Source of the DNA: Rhizophagus clarus
Taxonomy: Eukaryota > Glomeromycota > Glomeromycetes > Glomerales > Glomeraceae
NCBI GenBank assembly: GCA_015698045.1
Contig: BLAL01000169.1
Location: 682,001-746,000, forward strand
Direction: 5' to 3'
DNA length: 64,000 nucleotides
Position 1 is the stretch's first letter. Each line of letters starts with the position of its first letter. The translations under genes were made by a program, and so were the position numbers. The notes beneath the pieces were generated by a model. The model saw only the letters and a list, made by a program, of their open reading frames with translations, did not search any database and was not told where the DNA came from. Below, piece after piece: positions 27,709 to 40,271 of the stretch.

Positions 27709-29302
27709 CTAGAGATGCGATCTGTGATCTGAGGATTTGGATAATCTGCCCATCCATCCAATTCAGCGTAGATTTGAATTGATCCGGATAGATTACGGAT
27801 AATCCGTATAATCCGGTTTATTTATAAAAATTAATTTTTAATAAAAAATTTTAAAAAATTGAAAAACAAATTGAAAAAAATTTATTTCTTTATTAAAACA
27901 GATTGAAAAAATTAATTTTTGAAATAAAAAAAAACTGGTATATTTAATATATAAAAAAACGCCAAAACGTTTTTTATATTTAATTATCAGTTTCGGTGTT
28001 TTTTTTGCAATTTTATATATAAAAAAATGCCTAAAAATTGTTAGTTTCAGCATAAAAATGCCGGAACCAATAGTTCTGATGCATTTACATGTAAAAATAA
28101 AAAAAAATGCTGGAACTATTAGTTCCAGCGCATATATCATGTAAAAATAAAAAAAATGCCGAAACTCACAGTTCCAGCATTTTATATGTAATGTTGATTA
28201 AAAAACGCTGAAACTACAGTTCTGGCTTTAACAATTTTTTCATTATTAAAAACGATTATTAAAAACGATTAAGAAAATCATTTTTTTTAATATTATTAAA
28301 AACGATTAAGAAAAATCATTTTTTTTATTACTTTATTATTAAAAACGATCAAGAAAAATCATTTTTTTTTAATATTTTTATTAAAAACGATCAAGAAAAA
28401 TCATTTTTTTTTAATATTTTTATTAAAAACGATCAAGAAAAATCATTTTTTTTTAATATTTTTATTAAAAACGATCAAGAAAAATCATTTTTTTTAATAT
28501 TTTTATTAAAAATGATCAAGAAAAATCATTTTTTTTAATATTTTTATTAAAAATGATTAAGAAAAATCATTTTTTTTATTACTTTATTATTAAAATGATT
28601 GAGAAAATCATTTTTTTATTATTTTTGTTATTAAAAACAATTAAGAAAAATCATTTTTTTTATTATTTTTATTTTAAAAACGATTAAGAAAAATCATTTT
28701 TTTTATTATTTTTATTTTAAAAACGATTAAGAAAAATCATTTTTTTTATTATTTTTATTATTAAAAACGATTAAGAAAAATCATTTTTTTTATTATTTTT
28801 ATTATTAAAAATGATTAAGAAAATCATTATGAAAGATTGAAAAAAAATGCCGATACCATCATTACCAGCATTTTTTCATGCCAAAACTTAATAATTATAT
28901 TGGTTTTTTTTATATATACAAGAGTCAAGGCAATTACTCGATCCTACCCAATCCATTCTGAGCTCTAGAACTAATAGTTCTGGCGCATTTACATGTAAAA
29001 ATAAAAAAAAATGCCAGAACTAATAGTTCTGACGCCTAAAAATAAAAAAAAAATGCCAGAACTACATAATTTGGCATTTTTTTTATATTTGTTTGACCCA
29101 AATATACGTTGGGTCAACAGTTGGGTCGTGTAGCCAACTAACACTGACATGACCCAAGTTCGGGTTATGAATTTGATGACCTGACCCAAATATTTTATTT
29201 TTTGTAAAAAAATTCCGGATTGATCCAGAATCTGTCAGATAAATCTGGATCAATCTAAATCAGATCACAGATTGTAAAATCTCATCCAGATCGCATCTCT
29301 AG
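27709..29302. mobile_element. Inverted-repeat element with minisatellite core
   Basis: The ends read 'ctagagatgcgatctg' at 27709 and the reverse complement ending at 29302. Weaker inverted similarity ('gatccggat' and 'attgatcc' motifs) continues for about 80 bp. CTAG may be a 4-bp target duplication or part of the repeat. The interior has palindromic units built on 'gccggaactattagttccagc' at 28050-28170, 28850-28880 and 28965-29080, around a 46-bp minisatellite. No transposase is present. The two minus-strand frames in the interior are by-products of the repeats. Confidence 0.6.
28240..28830. repeat. 46-bp minisatellite 'aaaaacgattaagaaaaatc'
   Basis: About 13 copies of a unit with AAAAACGATYAAGAAAAATCATTT plus a T/A run. 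GATTAAGAAAAATC is a near-palindrome. Copies differ mainly in homopolymer length and at the C/T of GATYAAG, with blocks of each variant adjacent, as expected from unequal exchange. Confidence 0.8.
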
Positions 29303-29304
29303 CT

Positions 29305-29401
29305 GGGAGGCTAACTGGATAGGAGATCTGGTATGGATCCCCATGTAGGGGGATGTATACTGGGGCTTTGACCCAGGCGATCAGAGGTCAGTGCCGACAA
29401 C
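29305..29401. mobile_element. Lone terminus of a Polinton related to the 14-kb element
   Basis: This segment aligns with the outer ~100 bp of the right inverted repeat at 24215-24315: 'gaggctaactgga' against 'gagcctaactgga', then 'gatctg', 'gggggatgtata', 'ggggct' and the terminal 'gtgccgacaac' against 'gtgtcgacgac'. Similarity is partial (roughly 65-70% by eye, with small gaps), so this is an old, broken relative of which only one end remains here. No second end or internal gene is seen nearby. Confidence 0.65.
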
Positions 29402-29404
29402 TCT

Positions 29405-29757
29405 GATCTTTGGATGTGTGGATTTGATGGTGTTTTTTTAATGCAAGAATTCAGCGAGTATTTTTTTTTAAGATTTCTTTCGCCTTTTAAAAAATAATTA
29501 CTAATTTATTTTTTCTTTTTATTTAGGCAGTTTGTTCCTCGGCTTTCTGGACGCAAAATTTGACAAGAATGATCTTTGATGAACCTCCAATTTTTGGATG
29601 TGTGGATTTGATGGTGTATTTTTTTAATGCAAGAATTCAGCGAGTATGTTTTTTTTAAGATTTCTTTCGCCTTTTAAAAAATAATTACTAATTTATTTTT
29701 TCTTTTTTTTTTAGACAGTTTATTCTTCGGCTCTCTAGACGCGAAATTTGGCAAGAA
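29405..29757. repeat. Tandem duplication of about 184 bp
   Basis: Two copies begin 'tttggatgtgtggatttgat' at about 29409 and 29593. Each holds an intron-like piece (gtatttttt...atttag) followed by 'gcagtttgttcctcggcttt' or a close variant. It may derive from an exon-intron-exon fragment of a gene, but no usable frame spans either copy. Confidence 0.6.
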
Positions 29758-31575
29758 TGATTTAGGATTTTTTAGGATACTTGATTGTGTAGATGATGGT
29801 TGTGGATATAATGGTGGATAGATTGATGTGAATAATAACAAGTGATAATATATAGATAGATAAATGTTAGATAGATTTCTATATAATATTATAATATGTA
29901 GCTATAAATAAAATGTTAATAAAACCTATTATTTGACCTTGAAAAACCTCTAGTTCGACCTATTTATCAATTATATTTGGGTTACATACAGTAGTCGAAT
30001 ATAGTTTTTTTAGGGTCGAATAAATATGTAATAATGTCCTAATATAGGTAAAATGATGGTTGAATTTTCTTTCTGAATTTGAGACGATTGGCACCCTAAA
30101 TGCGCCAAAAAAATCAGCCTCAATTTGACATAGGTTAGATCGTCATTCGACTTATATTTGACCTGGTTAAATTTAGGCCAAATTGTCCTTTTTTGACTAG
30201 TGTACATAAGTTAGAAAATCATTTCAATGTACTTTCCTTAATCGCTAAGAATATCTTGACAGTAATTTGTTTTAAGTATCTTTTTTATTGTTTATTAAAT
30301 AAAATATTCCAATAAAAGGATGTTAGCATAAAACATATGCTCAGCATATTAAAAGAAAAACAAAATTAATATACAATTGAAACCCGTTCCACTTTATACT
30401 ATCAGCAATCCCGATATAAGATAATACTCTTAAAATTTATTGTAACAAGTTCACATGAAATTTAAATTTTACTATGGGCTTTTTAATATCATAGATCATT
30501 TCTAAAATATAAAAATGTGGTTCATTATTAGAGTACGTTTGTGAAAATATTTTTATAATATTGTGCTAGATAAATCAATCACATTATATTTTTGAAGAGA
30601 AAAGTTAGTTTTACCTTATGAATGCATCAAAACTAAGACTTTTCAATATATTAAAGCTTAAATACCTGCAAAACATTATTTTTTTTGTTAGATAAAAAAA
30701 TTCTAATAACAAACGCTATTGATCATTTTGGAGACTAAAACATTATAATTCTAAAATGATTCCTAACGAAACGATCTCTGGATTAATGATATTTAATTCG
30801 CACGTGGATATTTAAATATTACACGATATATTAATTTTGATTTTTTATAAAAACTTGAAAAAAAATATTTATCCTACCTTGTTCAGAATTAATTGTATCT
30901 TATAATTCCTATTGCTTAGGATGAGAGTGATCATTCGTTTCTGAAATTAGCTTTTTATTTTGTATCCAAAATTATTCGGTCTTTAAAAATAATATCTACA
31001 TAATCATAATCAATAAAGTGAGAAAATTATTACTTGATAATATTTGGCAAAAAGTCTTTGATAAAAGAGAACAAGAAAATCTCAGAAACAATAGAAGATT
31101 TTAAAGCAAAGGATAAGTTTCATAGATAGCATGGAATATCTTTTAGCGTAATTTTTCTACTTTACGTAAATTATGTATGATGTGATTACATAATTTAGCT
31201 TTAGAAAATTTTTAAAAAAAATGATTTTTTTTTACATCTTATACTATCAATTTAGTTGTACAGTAGTAGCTAAATTGTATAGCAGGTTAATGGGTTATGT
31301 TTTATTTTCATGTATAAATTATTTAGTCAATTTAATTAAATAGAATGTTCTGTTAAGAGATGTTAAAAATAAAGGCAAATATCAATTACTTTAATCAGTA
31401 AAATAATATAATTATACATATGATTGAAAACATCCTAAAAGTAAAAATAAAAATACATTCAAAAAAATTTTCTAAATAGTAAATTCGAATTGTACCTCCT
31501 TTTTTTAGTCTTTTGATCTGAAAAAAGACTATAGTTTATTTTAATAAATGTTTAAATTTACCATATTTATTAATC
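29758..31575. other. Gene-free interval, 1.8 kb
   Basis: AT-rich sequence with no credible frame. A patch at 29930-30200 contains several 'ttgacct/ttcgacc' pieces that look like an eroded short repeat. Nothing else is recognisable. Confidence 0.4.
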
Positions 31576-33017
31576 TCAATTGATTTTCAATTGAGAAAGA
31601 TCAATTTCCAAAGATTCTATTATGAAATAAAAATTCATGAGTATTTTTTATAATCAATTTAAACATCAAAAAATTATTTTACCTGAAAATTTCTTACTAA
31701 TTATATTGTCATTTTGTGTATCATAATAATCATCTGAATTTTTTGGTTCAGGAAGATTATTAAAATTGAGTAATCTACTTGTATAAAGAGCTTCAGAGTG
31801 TGTTTCATATGATAAACTTGTTGAAGGTATACTGTTGCTTGGTAACTTATTATTGATTTCTTCCGCTTCTTTGATTTGTTTTTGTAAATCTATTTGAGCA
31901 TCAAATTTATCATACCATTCATATAAAATATCTTCAATTTCATCTATTTCTGGTCGATTTAATGGATCTGCATCTAAACATCTTTTGTTTAAATGCACAA
32001 TTAATTGGGGTACTTTAATATTAAACCTTGGTCTAAGTCCTTGACAAATTTTTATTGCTAAATATTCATTATGGCTTAAATCATGATATGGAGGTAGTCC
32101 AGAAATTACTTCATACATAATTATACCAAAACTATAAATATCAGCAGCCTTAGTATAATTTTGTCCTCTTAAAATTTCGGGAGCAACATAAGGTAAAACG
32201 CCATATATACAAGTTTTTGTGTTTTCTGATGCATTATAATTTGCAGGTTTACATAATCCCATATCAGTTACAGAAGTATAATTTGAAAAACAGAGTATAT
32301 TTCCAATATGTAAATCTCGATGAATTAATTCATTCATATGAATTCTACGAAGTCCAGATGATATCCACCATAAATTATCAAATTTGGTCTTCCAATCTAA
32401 TTTATCATAATTTTTATCTAAATAATTTCGGAAAGTTCCATTCTCTGCATATTGCATAATCATCATATAATTTTTCGTTTCTGGATCTCGTGTAATTCCA
32501 TAGACTCTGACAACATTAGAATATACAGAAGTATGAACTGTTTTGTTATGCACTGTTACCTAAATATACATTTTTTTAATAATACATTAGTAAATTCAAT
32601 TCAAAATTTATTAGATAAGAAATTAGCTTATACCTCATTGATAAATTCTGACGTGACATTTTCTGAATTATATAAACTTTTCAGAGCTACAAACTCATTG
32701 GAATCCATTCGTTCCCAATTTTGAATCTTGTTATCCCAATTCCATATATATCCATCAATCCATTTTGCTCTATACACCTTTCCAAAACCGCCTTTTGCAA
32801 TATATTCAATATCATATAATTTATTATAAGGTATCCATTCTAATATTTCATGATCCTCATCCGCTGATTGCTGAGTGTCTTGAATAAGTTTGTCAATATC
32901 ATCATTACTACTAGTCCAATTTTTAAAATTTTGTTGAAAATGTTTTGCATTACATTCTTTACACCATTCGTATCCAGTATTTTCTTGTCCGCATTCTTTA
33001 CAAATTCCTTTACCCAT
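31576..33017 (-). CDS. Protein kinase with N-terminal Cys-rich head (kinase A), three exons
   Basis: Exons 33017-32634, 32559-31683 and 31616-31576 (introns 74 and 66 bp) give 433 aa in one frame. The N-terminus has CKEC...CKEC, a likely zinc site. A conserved 'NFKNWTSSNDDIDKLIQD' linker follows. Kinase motifs: Gly-loop 'AKGGFGKVYRAKW', Lys113 in VALK, 'IHRDLHIGNIL' catalytic loop, 'SVTDMGLCKPANY' where DFG is DMG, 'YVAPEIL', and 'DIYSFGIIMYEVISGLPPYH'. It is of the tyrosine-kinase-like / Pkinase_Tyr group expanded in Rhizophagus. A short C-terminal exon encodes ESLEIDLSQLKIN. Exon limits are supported by paralogues B and C in this window. The substrate is unknown. It should be a cytoplasmic signalling kinase, as no signal peptide or membrane segment is seen. 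Confidence 0.88.
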
Positions 33018-33430
33018 AGTTTGATAATTAGTTCAAAACTTTATTGTTACTTATTTATTTTTATTATGAGAATTCTGTTAAATTGATTATTACATCGGAA
33101 AAAAAAACTTTTTTTCCCCCATTTATGTACGATTTATGCATCAAAACGTGTAACACTGTAACACGCCGTATAACTGTTATACAAACCTCAGTAATACAAA
33201 TGATTTTCACGATTTTTTACGATATCCATTCTGGCAATTACGTCATTTATCTACAAATTACATGACAATATTTTAGAATTATGAATTCAGACAATTCTAA
33301 ACAAACTCATGTTTTAAGTCTCTAAAATTTTACAGGATTTCTATCTTCTAAGTAATTTATTTATATCAAAATTTAAAATAACATTTTTTAATTGAAAATT
33401 AAAACGAATCTATGTCAATATTTATAAAAT
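33018..33430. other. Intergenic, shared upstream/downstream region
   Basis: 413 bp between the start of kinase A and the stop of the BTB-TLDc gene. It should hold the kinase promoter. No specific element is recognised. 'taacactgtaacacgccgta' near 33150 is the only GC-richer patch. Confidence 0.4.
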
Positions 33431-34954
33431 TCAATCAAGTGAAAATGAGGAAAGATTATTATTAGTTATAAGAAAAGTTTCAATTTCTTCAATATTAAAA
33501 ATTTTTTCAGTAGATAAAATTTTTTCATAATTACCATAATCATTAAGACATAAATTTTGATTAACCATACACATAGCCCAACCAAAATTAAAACCATGAT
33601 GATTATAATCCATTATAGCTCTAGAATCATTTATTACACGACCTAATTTCATATTTTTCATATCCTTATTATTATCAAAAGAAAAAATAAAATTATTTGA
33701 TGAATAATAATATAATAAATTATTATTATATAACTCTCCTAATGAATTAAAACCAATTGAACTATAACCACCAAAGATTTTATTTGAACCTCTAATTTTA
33801 ATTAAAACTAAACTTGGTACACGACCATTACATTTATTTTTAAAAGATTTACTATTAATTCCATCCCTAGTACCACGATAAATAAGTTTAAATTTATATA
33901 ATGGATCATTACCAGTACGAGGTGATTTTGAATTTTTTTTATCAATCCAATTAACTATAATTAAATTTACAAGTTCTAATTTGATAATGTTTGATTCAAT
34001 TTGTCTGGTTCTAAGTGGTAAAGATGGTAAAATACTTTTATAATAAAATTCATCAATTTCTTTGAAAATACGATCAGGGATAATAGACTTATAAGGATAA
34101 ACCTTATTAAATAAATCTGTATGAGAAATTCCCATAAATCGAATAAGAGGAATAAATTGATTTAAAGTTTTCTTCAATGCTTCATAATTCTCATTACTCC
34201 AATTTGTTTTATCACTATTACTATTTCCCAAACCAGGAGTTTGTTCAATACCCCATTTAATTAAACAATCCCAAACGGCAATTTCTTCAATTAAAATGTC
34301 ATCTCTTTCAAGCAAGTTAAAAAGAATATCCTTATCTAATGAAAGAAAAGTTCTTGAAGTAATAAATGGCAATGGATTTTCACAAATAGATTCAAGACAA
34401 TAATCTTGTAATTTTTTACAACTGACAAGTCTAAAAACTGTATGAAGAACGAGAACAAAATTTTGACGAATCCAATTAATTTGTTCCTCAATTAAATAAT
34501 CCTGAACATATACGAGTAACTCTTCAAGGAGCAATTCATCAGATGCAATTAATAATCTAAGAATGTCTTCGCTCGTTTGATTAGTTAAATCAAGTTCACC
34601 AGTATAAATATATCTTAAAAATTAATTATGTTTAAAAATAAATAAATATAATAATAATAATATAATAAAATTAAAATTAATAAAATGAAAATATCCTTAC
34701 TTTAAAATCATGTCAAATACAATTGGAGTAACATTTGGTTTATTAAACATAATCATGTTATTTTGTTTCGTAATCCAATTTGAAGAAAGAGCACCTCTGA
34801 AATAAGAAGAACGAGCGCGTAAAATAACCGAATGTGCACGAAATTCTTTTGTATTTTGGTTTTCACCAACTTGAATAATAACATTATAGTCATCTGAGTC
34901 GTTTAATATTGAGGAAAGGTCCTTTGAAAGATTGGAATAAAAAATTGGAGTCAT
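33431..34954 (-). CDS. BTB-BACK-TLDc protein A, two exons
   Basis: Exons 34954-34701 and 34613-33431 (87-bp intron) give 478 aa. The start at 34954 is preferred over upstream in-frame starts because paralogue B begins at the matching 'MT..F..LSKD' position. Residues about 1-100 form a BTB domain ('DYNVIIQVGENQNTKEFRAH', 'SVILRARSSYFRGALS'). The middle is a BACK-like helical region ending near 'GIEQTPGLGN' and 'IIPDRIFKEIDEF'. The C-terminal third is a TLDc domain ('KLIYRGTRDGINSKSFKNKC', 'KIFGGYSSIGF', 'AIMDYNHHGFNFG'). BTB-BACK proteins commonly serve as Cullin-3 adaptors, and TLDc domains are linked to oxidative-stress and V-ATPase regulation. The role in this fungus is unknown. Confidence 0.87.
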
Positions 34955-35056
34955 TTTTTTAAAAGAAAAATGGCGTAAGGTATAATTAATCATCAATTTT
35001 TTTTGGTTATATTTCAAAGTTAAATAAGTTGTACAAACTAATTTGGTGTTATGCAT

Positions 35057-37631
35057 TGTTTGTACTGCTTACTAAATGATGTAGCACAATGACACTAACT
35101 CAATTATGATGTAGTATCTGATCGTGGGCGCAGTAATTTTTTTTGCCACAAATATACTGTGCTTGCGCCTGCGATATCGAAAGTCAGTACTTGTAATGGC
35201 TATAAAAAATAATAATAATAAAATAAAAAAATTTAAAAATTTATTGTGTTCTTGAAGGAAAATTTCAACATTTATTGAGAGTAATATAGTCATACTCTAT
35301 AATCTCTCGAAAAAAAAAAATTTATGGTTTGATTAGTAATATTTACAATTGCATAGAGGAAGAGAAAACTAATGGTCTACTACGTTATAAGATACTTTAA
35401 AAAGATTCATTATTTTTCTTAAGTTTTTATCTTGTGTGAGACAGTTATAGCAAGTACACAATTTTTAATCCTAGAAGAGTATATGGTAAATTTTATTACG
35501 TACGTAAATTAGGAAATGATTTTATTAAATAGAGTTTTTAATTATAATCTTAAAATGGAATACTATATATCAACAATCAAGAAGAGTACTTTATGAAAAA
35601 ATATTATATCATTTATTTGTTTCAAAAATATGGAAAAAAAAAGTTTTTTTATAATAGTGCTGTAAATACATTCCGAGCCGCATTAAATTTCATTGTATAA
35701 TTTTATTGGTTGTTATATAATACAGTATATAATATGGTATTTACATGATAAGCATGAAAATGAATTTACAACATTTCAAATTTCTTTAGAATTTTGACAA
35801 CCTACGAATTATGTTTCGAACGAGAAGTATATGGAGTAGATTCTAAAAAGTGTTTACGTTGTAATGTGGAAGATGAAAATTGGTACCATACATAGCATTG
35901 TTCACAAAATAATGTTACTCTAAATACAGAAATTAGTAGAGTTATCGCAAGGCGAGATAAACTCAGCGAAGAACCGATAGCCCAGATAACCAATCTCGTT
36001 AAAGGAAAATCAGACCTAATTATAGGAGAAAATATTTTAATAGAGTTAACTAGAGGAATAATAACACATGAAGCGACAAAATTCTTTCAAAAATTATCAT
36101 TAAAAGACACAGGTTTAATACTGGCATCCAAATTTTTTAACGGCCATCCAAAACGAAATCTGGTATAAAAGATGCGATCATGTGGCAGAACTTGAAAAAG
36201 TACAAGGTATAAGCAAACTCGACAAAAGAAATAAAAGGAAAAGGGATGAAAAGAACGTTACCAACGATAAAAACAAAATTAAAAATATAATATAACTATA
36301 AAATTATGAAAATACAAAAAATAAATGAATGTAAAAACAAAATAATTGGTAAAATTTTCGAAGGACGTTATAAAAACAAATTTGGTATAATCACATTAGA
36401 TATAAGCATGAACTAAATAGATCGGCGGATAGTCCTAGTAATAGATAGTTTATAGGATAGAAGTACAAAGAACTTGACCCTAGTGGACTCGTCCATGTAT
36501 ATTGGTATATAGTGAAGTTTATAACTTTTCTAATGTATTTAAATTGATGTCTTACATAATAATCAATAAAGTAATAAAAAATTACATCATTCACGTAATA
36601 AATATTCCTAAATATCTTTTACAAAAAATAAATGTGTTAAACAATAATTTAGTCATACAATATATAATATACAGTATCTCGTGTTTATTACCTTTTATAT
36701 TATTTTATAAAAATTTGTCTTTGCTATGACAAATTTAAATTGTTTTAACGTAAATATTATTAATTATCTTTTACAATTAGAATTTTTACTTTTATAATTT
36801 TTTTCTACGTATAATTGAATACTCAGTTTCCAATATTTGCAATACGATATCTAGTAAGTTCGTTCTTAATGAGAGTCTAAAAATAGGCAAGCAATTTATA
36901 CAATTTAATGATATTGCGTTATTCACTAAATAGAATATACCGCAAATGGGGTAATAATACCTAAATACAATTATACTTGTTGTATAAAAATTCTCTAAAC
37001 TCAAAAAATGTGTAATGTGGATTTTCTAATTTGATATTATGGTCGAATTCAAATTCTTAATGCAAGTATGATTTGTGGAACGCAACAAAGTTTAACCATA
37101 TTAGGATACTTTACCGACTAATTAAGGTGACAAAATAGCATATGAATTTTACCCTGGTTCAAAAAAGTTTCATCAAATGCAGATCTTCATTGAATAAATG
37201 GCTCCAATGGTTCCTTGGATCTTGTGATACATATTTGTTATAGATTGACGTAATTATTGTCGATCACCTACTTTATTTTTAAATAAACATGGCGTAACTT
37301 ATGTGATCACAAGTAATTCGAGATTAACTAATAAAAGTTTAGAATATTTCATTGTATAATCGGTAAAAAGTTTTTTCATTTCCGAATATAATAAACAAAT
37401 TCGAATTGGGAAATTAATGACTACTTATGTGTGTATCTGCACGACAAACATTTCTAAGCGTAATAAATTTTTAGGTATTGTTGTATTATTTAGGGAAGTT
37501 AAACTTGTTAAGGATTCGATAAATCTGCGTAATCTAAATACCTTTTTTTTTTTTGTATAAAAAGTAAAACAATAGTATTTTCCATTTAAACGTATTTTCT
37601 TTCTGATATTGAAATTAGTAATTACGTCCTT
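35057..37631. other. Mostly gene-free interval, 2.6 kb
   Basis: Holds one LINE-like remnant (35800-36300) and otherwise AT-rich sequence. Frames at 36502-36729, 36792-37004 and 37425-37640 are low-complexity with no paralogue in the window, so I do not call them genes. Confidence 0.4.
35800..36300 (+). pseudogene. C-terminal remnant of a non-LTR retrotransposon protein
   Basis: A readable stretch 'DSKKCLRCNVEDENWYHT', then a stop and HCSQNN, gives a C-x2-C...H-x-HC zinc knuckle like that at the end of LINE ORF2 proteins. It continues through 'RRDKLSEEPIAQITNLVKG' and 'NEIWYKRCDHVAELEKVQ', the latter in a shifted phase, to a basic tail 'GISKLDKRNKRKRDEKN'. At least one stop and one frameshift are present. 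No reverse transcriptase part remains. Assignment to a LINE is by motif resemblance only. Confidence 0.45.
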
Positions 37632-39246
37632 ATGATTCATTATTTAATTTTTGCTTATTTCTACGTGGCACACATTCTTAAAGTAATATGTTGTCATATT
37701 ACTTATTGTAAAGAATGTAAAAAGCTGAATACTGGATATGATTGGTGTAATACATGTAACGCGAAACATTTTCGACAAAATTTTATAAATTGGACCAGTG
37801 GTAATATTGATATTGATAAATGTATTCAAGATACTCAATTATCAGCAAAAAGTTATCATAAAATATTAGAGTGGATACCGTATGGTAAACTTCATGACAT
37901 CGAATATATTGCGAAAGGAGGTTTTGGAAGAGTTTATAGAGCAAAATGGGTTGATGGTTATATTCAAAATTGGGATCATATAAATAAAGATTGGAAACGT
38001 GTGGAAACTAATATGTATGTAGCTCTGAAAAGTTTAAATAATTCAGAAAATATTACTTCTGAATTCATAAACGAGGTATAATATTTTATTATTTATTCAA
38101 TGAAATTATATACGATTATTACTAACATTACTTTTTTAATGATTATTATTTAGATTACTTTACATCATAAAATTGTTGATAACAACTATTTTTCTTTTAT
38201 CGTTAGAATTTACGGAATAACTCAAGATCCTGTATCAAAAAATTATATGATGATTTTGGATTACGCAGATTATGGAAGTTTACGTAATTATTTGGATAAA
38301 AATTATAATAAATTAAGCTGGTATATTAGGTTAAATGATTTATATTTTGTTGCATTTGGTCTTGAAAAAATTCATATAAAAGAATTAGTTCATCGAGATT
38401 TACATATTGGAAATGTTATAAGATTTGCTTTTCATTCTAGTATAACTGATATGGGTTTATGTAAACCTGCAGATTTTGATGAATCAAAAAGTATGAAAAA
38501 TAGTATATACGGTGTTTTACCTTATATTGCTCCTGAAGTTTTAAGAGGTCATAATTATACTAAAGCTGCTGATATTTATAGTTTTGGTATAATTATGTAT
38601 GAAGTAATTTCTGGTTTACCTCCTTATCATGATTTAAGCCACGATAAAAATTTAGCAATAAAGATTTGTCATGGACTTAGACCAAGATTTAATATTAAAG
38701 TACCTGAATTAATTGTATCTTTAATTAAAAAATGTTTAGATGCAAATCCATTAAATCGTCCAAAAGCAGAAGAAATTAGAAAAATTTTAGATCATTGGGT
38801 CAATCAATCAGAAGTAGAATCAGAAATAGCAAATCAAATTAAAGAAGCAGAAGAAATTAATTATAATTTATCAACTGGTCTTATTCCTTCAAATTATCTT
38901 TTACCTTCAGCTAATTTAGGTTTATCATATAAAACACATTCTGAAGCCATTTATACAAGTAGATTATTTAATTTCAATAATCTTCCTGAACAAAAAAATT
39001 CCGATGATTACTATCAACAATACGATAACATAATAAGTAGGGAATTTTCAGGTAATAAATGTTGCTTTGAAAAATATATAAATCAATTGTTGATTATGAA
39101 AAGAAATATTAATGAATCTCTATTTTAATAAATTAGAATCTTTGCAAATTGATGTTCCTCATTTAAATATTAATGATTATTTAGGTATTAATGCTTTTTT
39201 ATATTTATCATATTCATTTTGTGACAATAAAAATGAATTAACTTGA
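37632..39246 (+). CDS. Protein kinase with Cys-rich head (kinase B), three exons
   Basis: Exons 37632-38075, 38154-39051 and 39137-39246 (introns 78 and 85 bp) give 483 aa. The N-terminal CKEC...CNTC knuckle and 'NFINWTSGNIDIDKCIQD' linker match kinases A and C. Before the knuckle it has about 25 extra hydrophobic residues ('MIHYLIFAYFYVAHILKVIC') not seen in the others. That could be a membrane anchor or a misplaced start, since no ATG lies at the paralogous position. Kinase motifs: 'AKGGFGRVYRAKW', VALK, 'VHRDLHIGNVI', DMG in 'SITDMGLCKPADF', 'YIAPEVL'. The C-terminal exon is longer than in A and C. It is divergent from kinase A's cluster and in tandem with C. Confidence 0.82.
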
Positions 39247-40271
39247 TTTTTTTTATTAGAGAGAAGTACAAATGATTAACTATCTTATTTAAAACGGATT
39301 TTTTTCCTGTTTTATGTATATTTAAACTCGTATAAAATTTTTATTTATTATATAATTTAACTAATTAAATTAAAATACTAATTTATTATTTTTCAAATTA
39401 ATGAATATTTATATAAAATAATAAGCCTCATGCTAACATTGTGATTATAATTTTAAATGATTATCTAATAAACTTTTTATGTTACAGTCTTACAGATGTC
39501 ACTCATCCGAAGATTAATCAAATATCAAATAATTTTGTTAATAAACAAATTCCGTCTATGTTAAATTTGAATGTTGAAAAATTTTCTCAGTCGTTATTTA
39601 TATATAGATTTCCTTGGTTTATTCATATTTTTGATATATACAGCTATAAAGTGGTGACAAGATCATTGTGCAATAAAATTTATTTTGAAGTTTTTTTTTA
39701 TCATTTTTCCGTCGTTGCTGATCGTCAAGAATAGTTTAAAGTTTCAAAGATTAGACTTTACTCATAATTTATCTCTGCAGATCTCCAAGTCGTTATTGAA
39801 AAATTATGTGTATAAAGTTTATTTTGATTCAAAATAAATTGAATTCCTTTTAGAATAAACTAGTTAAAGTATTCATCAAAAGTATTATGAAGTAAATGCT
39901 AAATAAAATGAACTGTCAAATATATTGCGGGGATACAGTACATTATCATTATTTATTATTAACATTGGGTTAAATTTATTAATGTTAATTTTTATTTATT
40001 TTATCAGGCTTTGCGTATAATTACTTCTAAGCCAGTAGTATGATCTTGCCGAAGAAAAGATTGGTGGCGCAGTAAATTAAATTCAGGTTGATGGCGCAGT
40101 AAATTCAAAATTCCACTACACTGCATGATCGCCATGTCACAATTGTCACACGTATTCAATGCATAAATCACATGAAGCTTTTTTTCTTCCCACCATTATA
40201 ATTCGAAAAAAAAAAAAATAAAATAAAAATAAAAATAAAAAATTAAACTGAATTTATTGCTACATCAAATT
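39247..40271. other. Spacer between kinases B and C
   Basis: About 1 kb, AT-rich. A 97-codon frame at 39441-39734 has no recognised motif and no paralogue, and I leave it uncalled. The region just before 40272 ('cacgtattcaatgcataaatcacatg...' near 40150) is probably the kinase C promoter, without a motif I can name. Confidence 0.4.

Noticed and set aside
39441-39734. 97-codon frame between kinases B and C
   Set aside because: There is no domain, no paralogue in the window and no splice link to neighbours. The length is within chance for such AT-rich DNA, although a small gene cannot be excluded.
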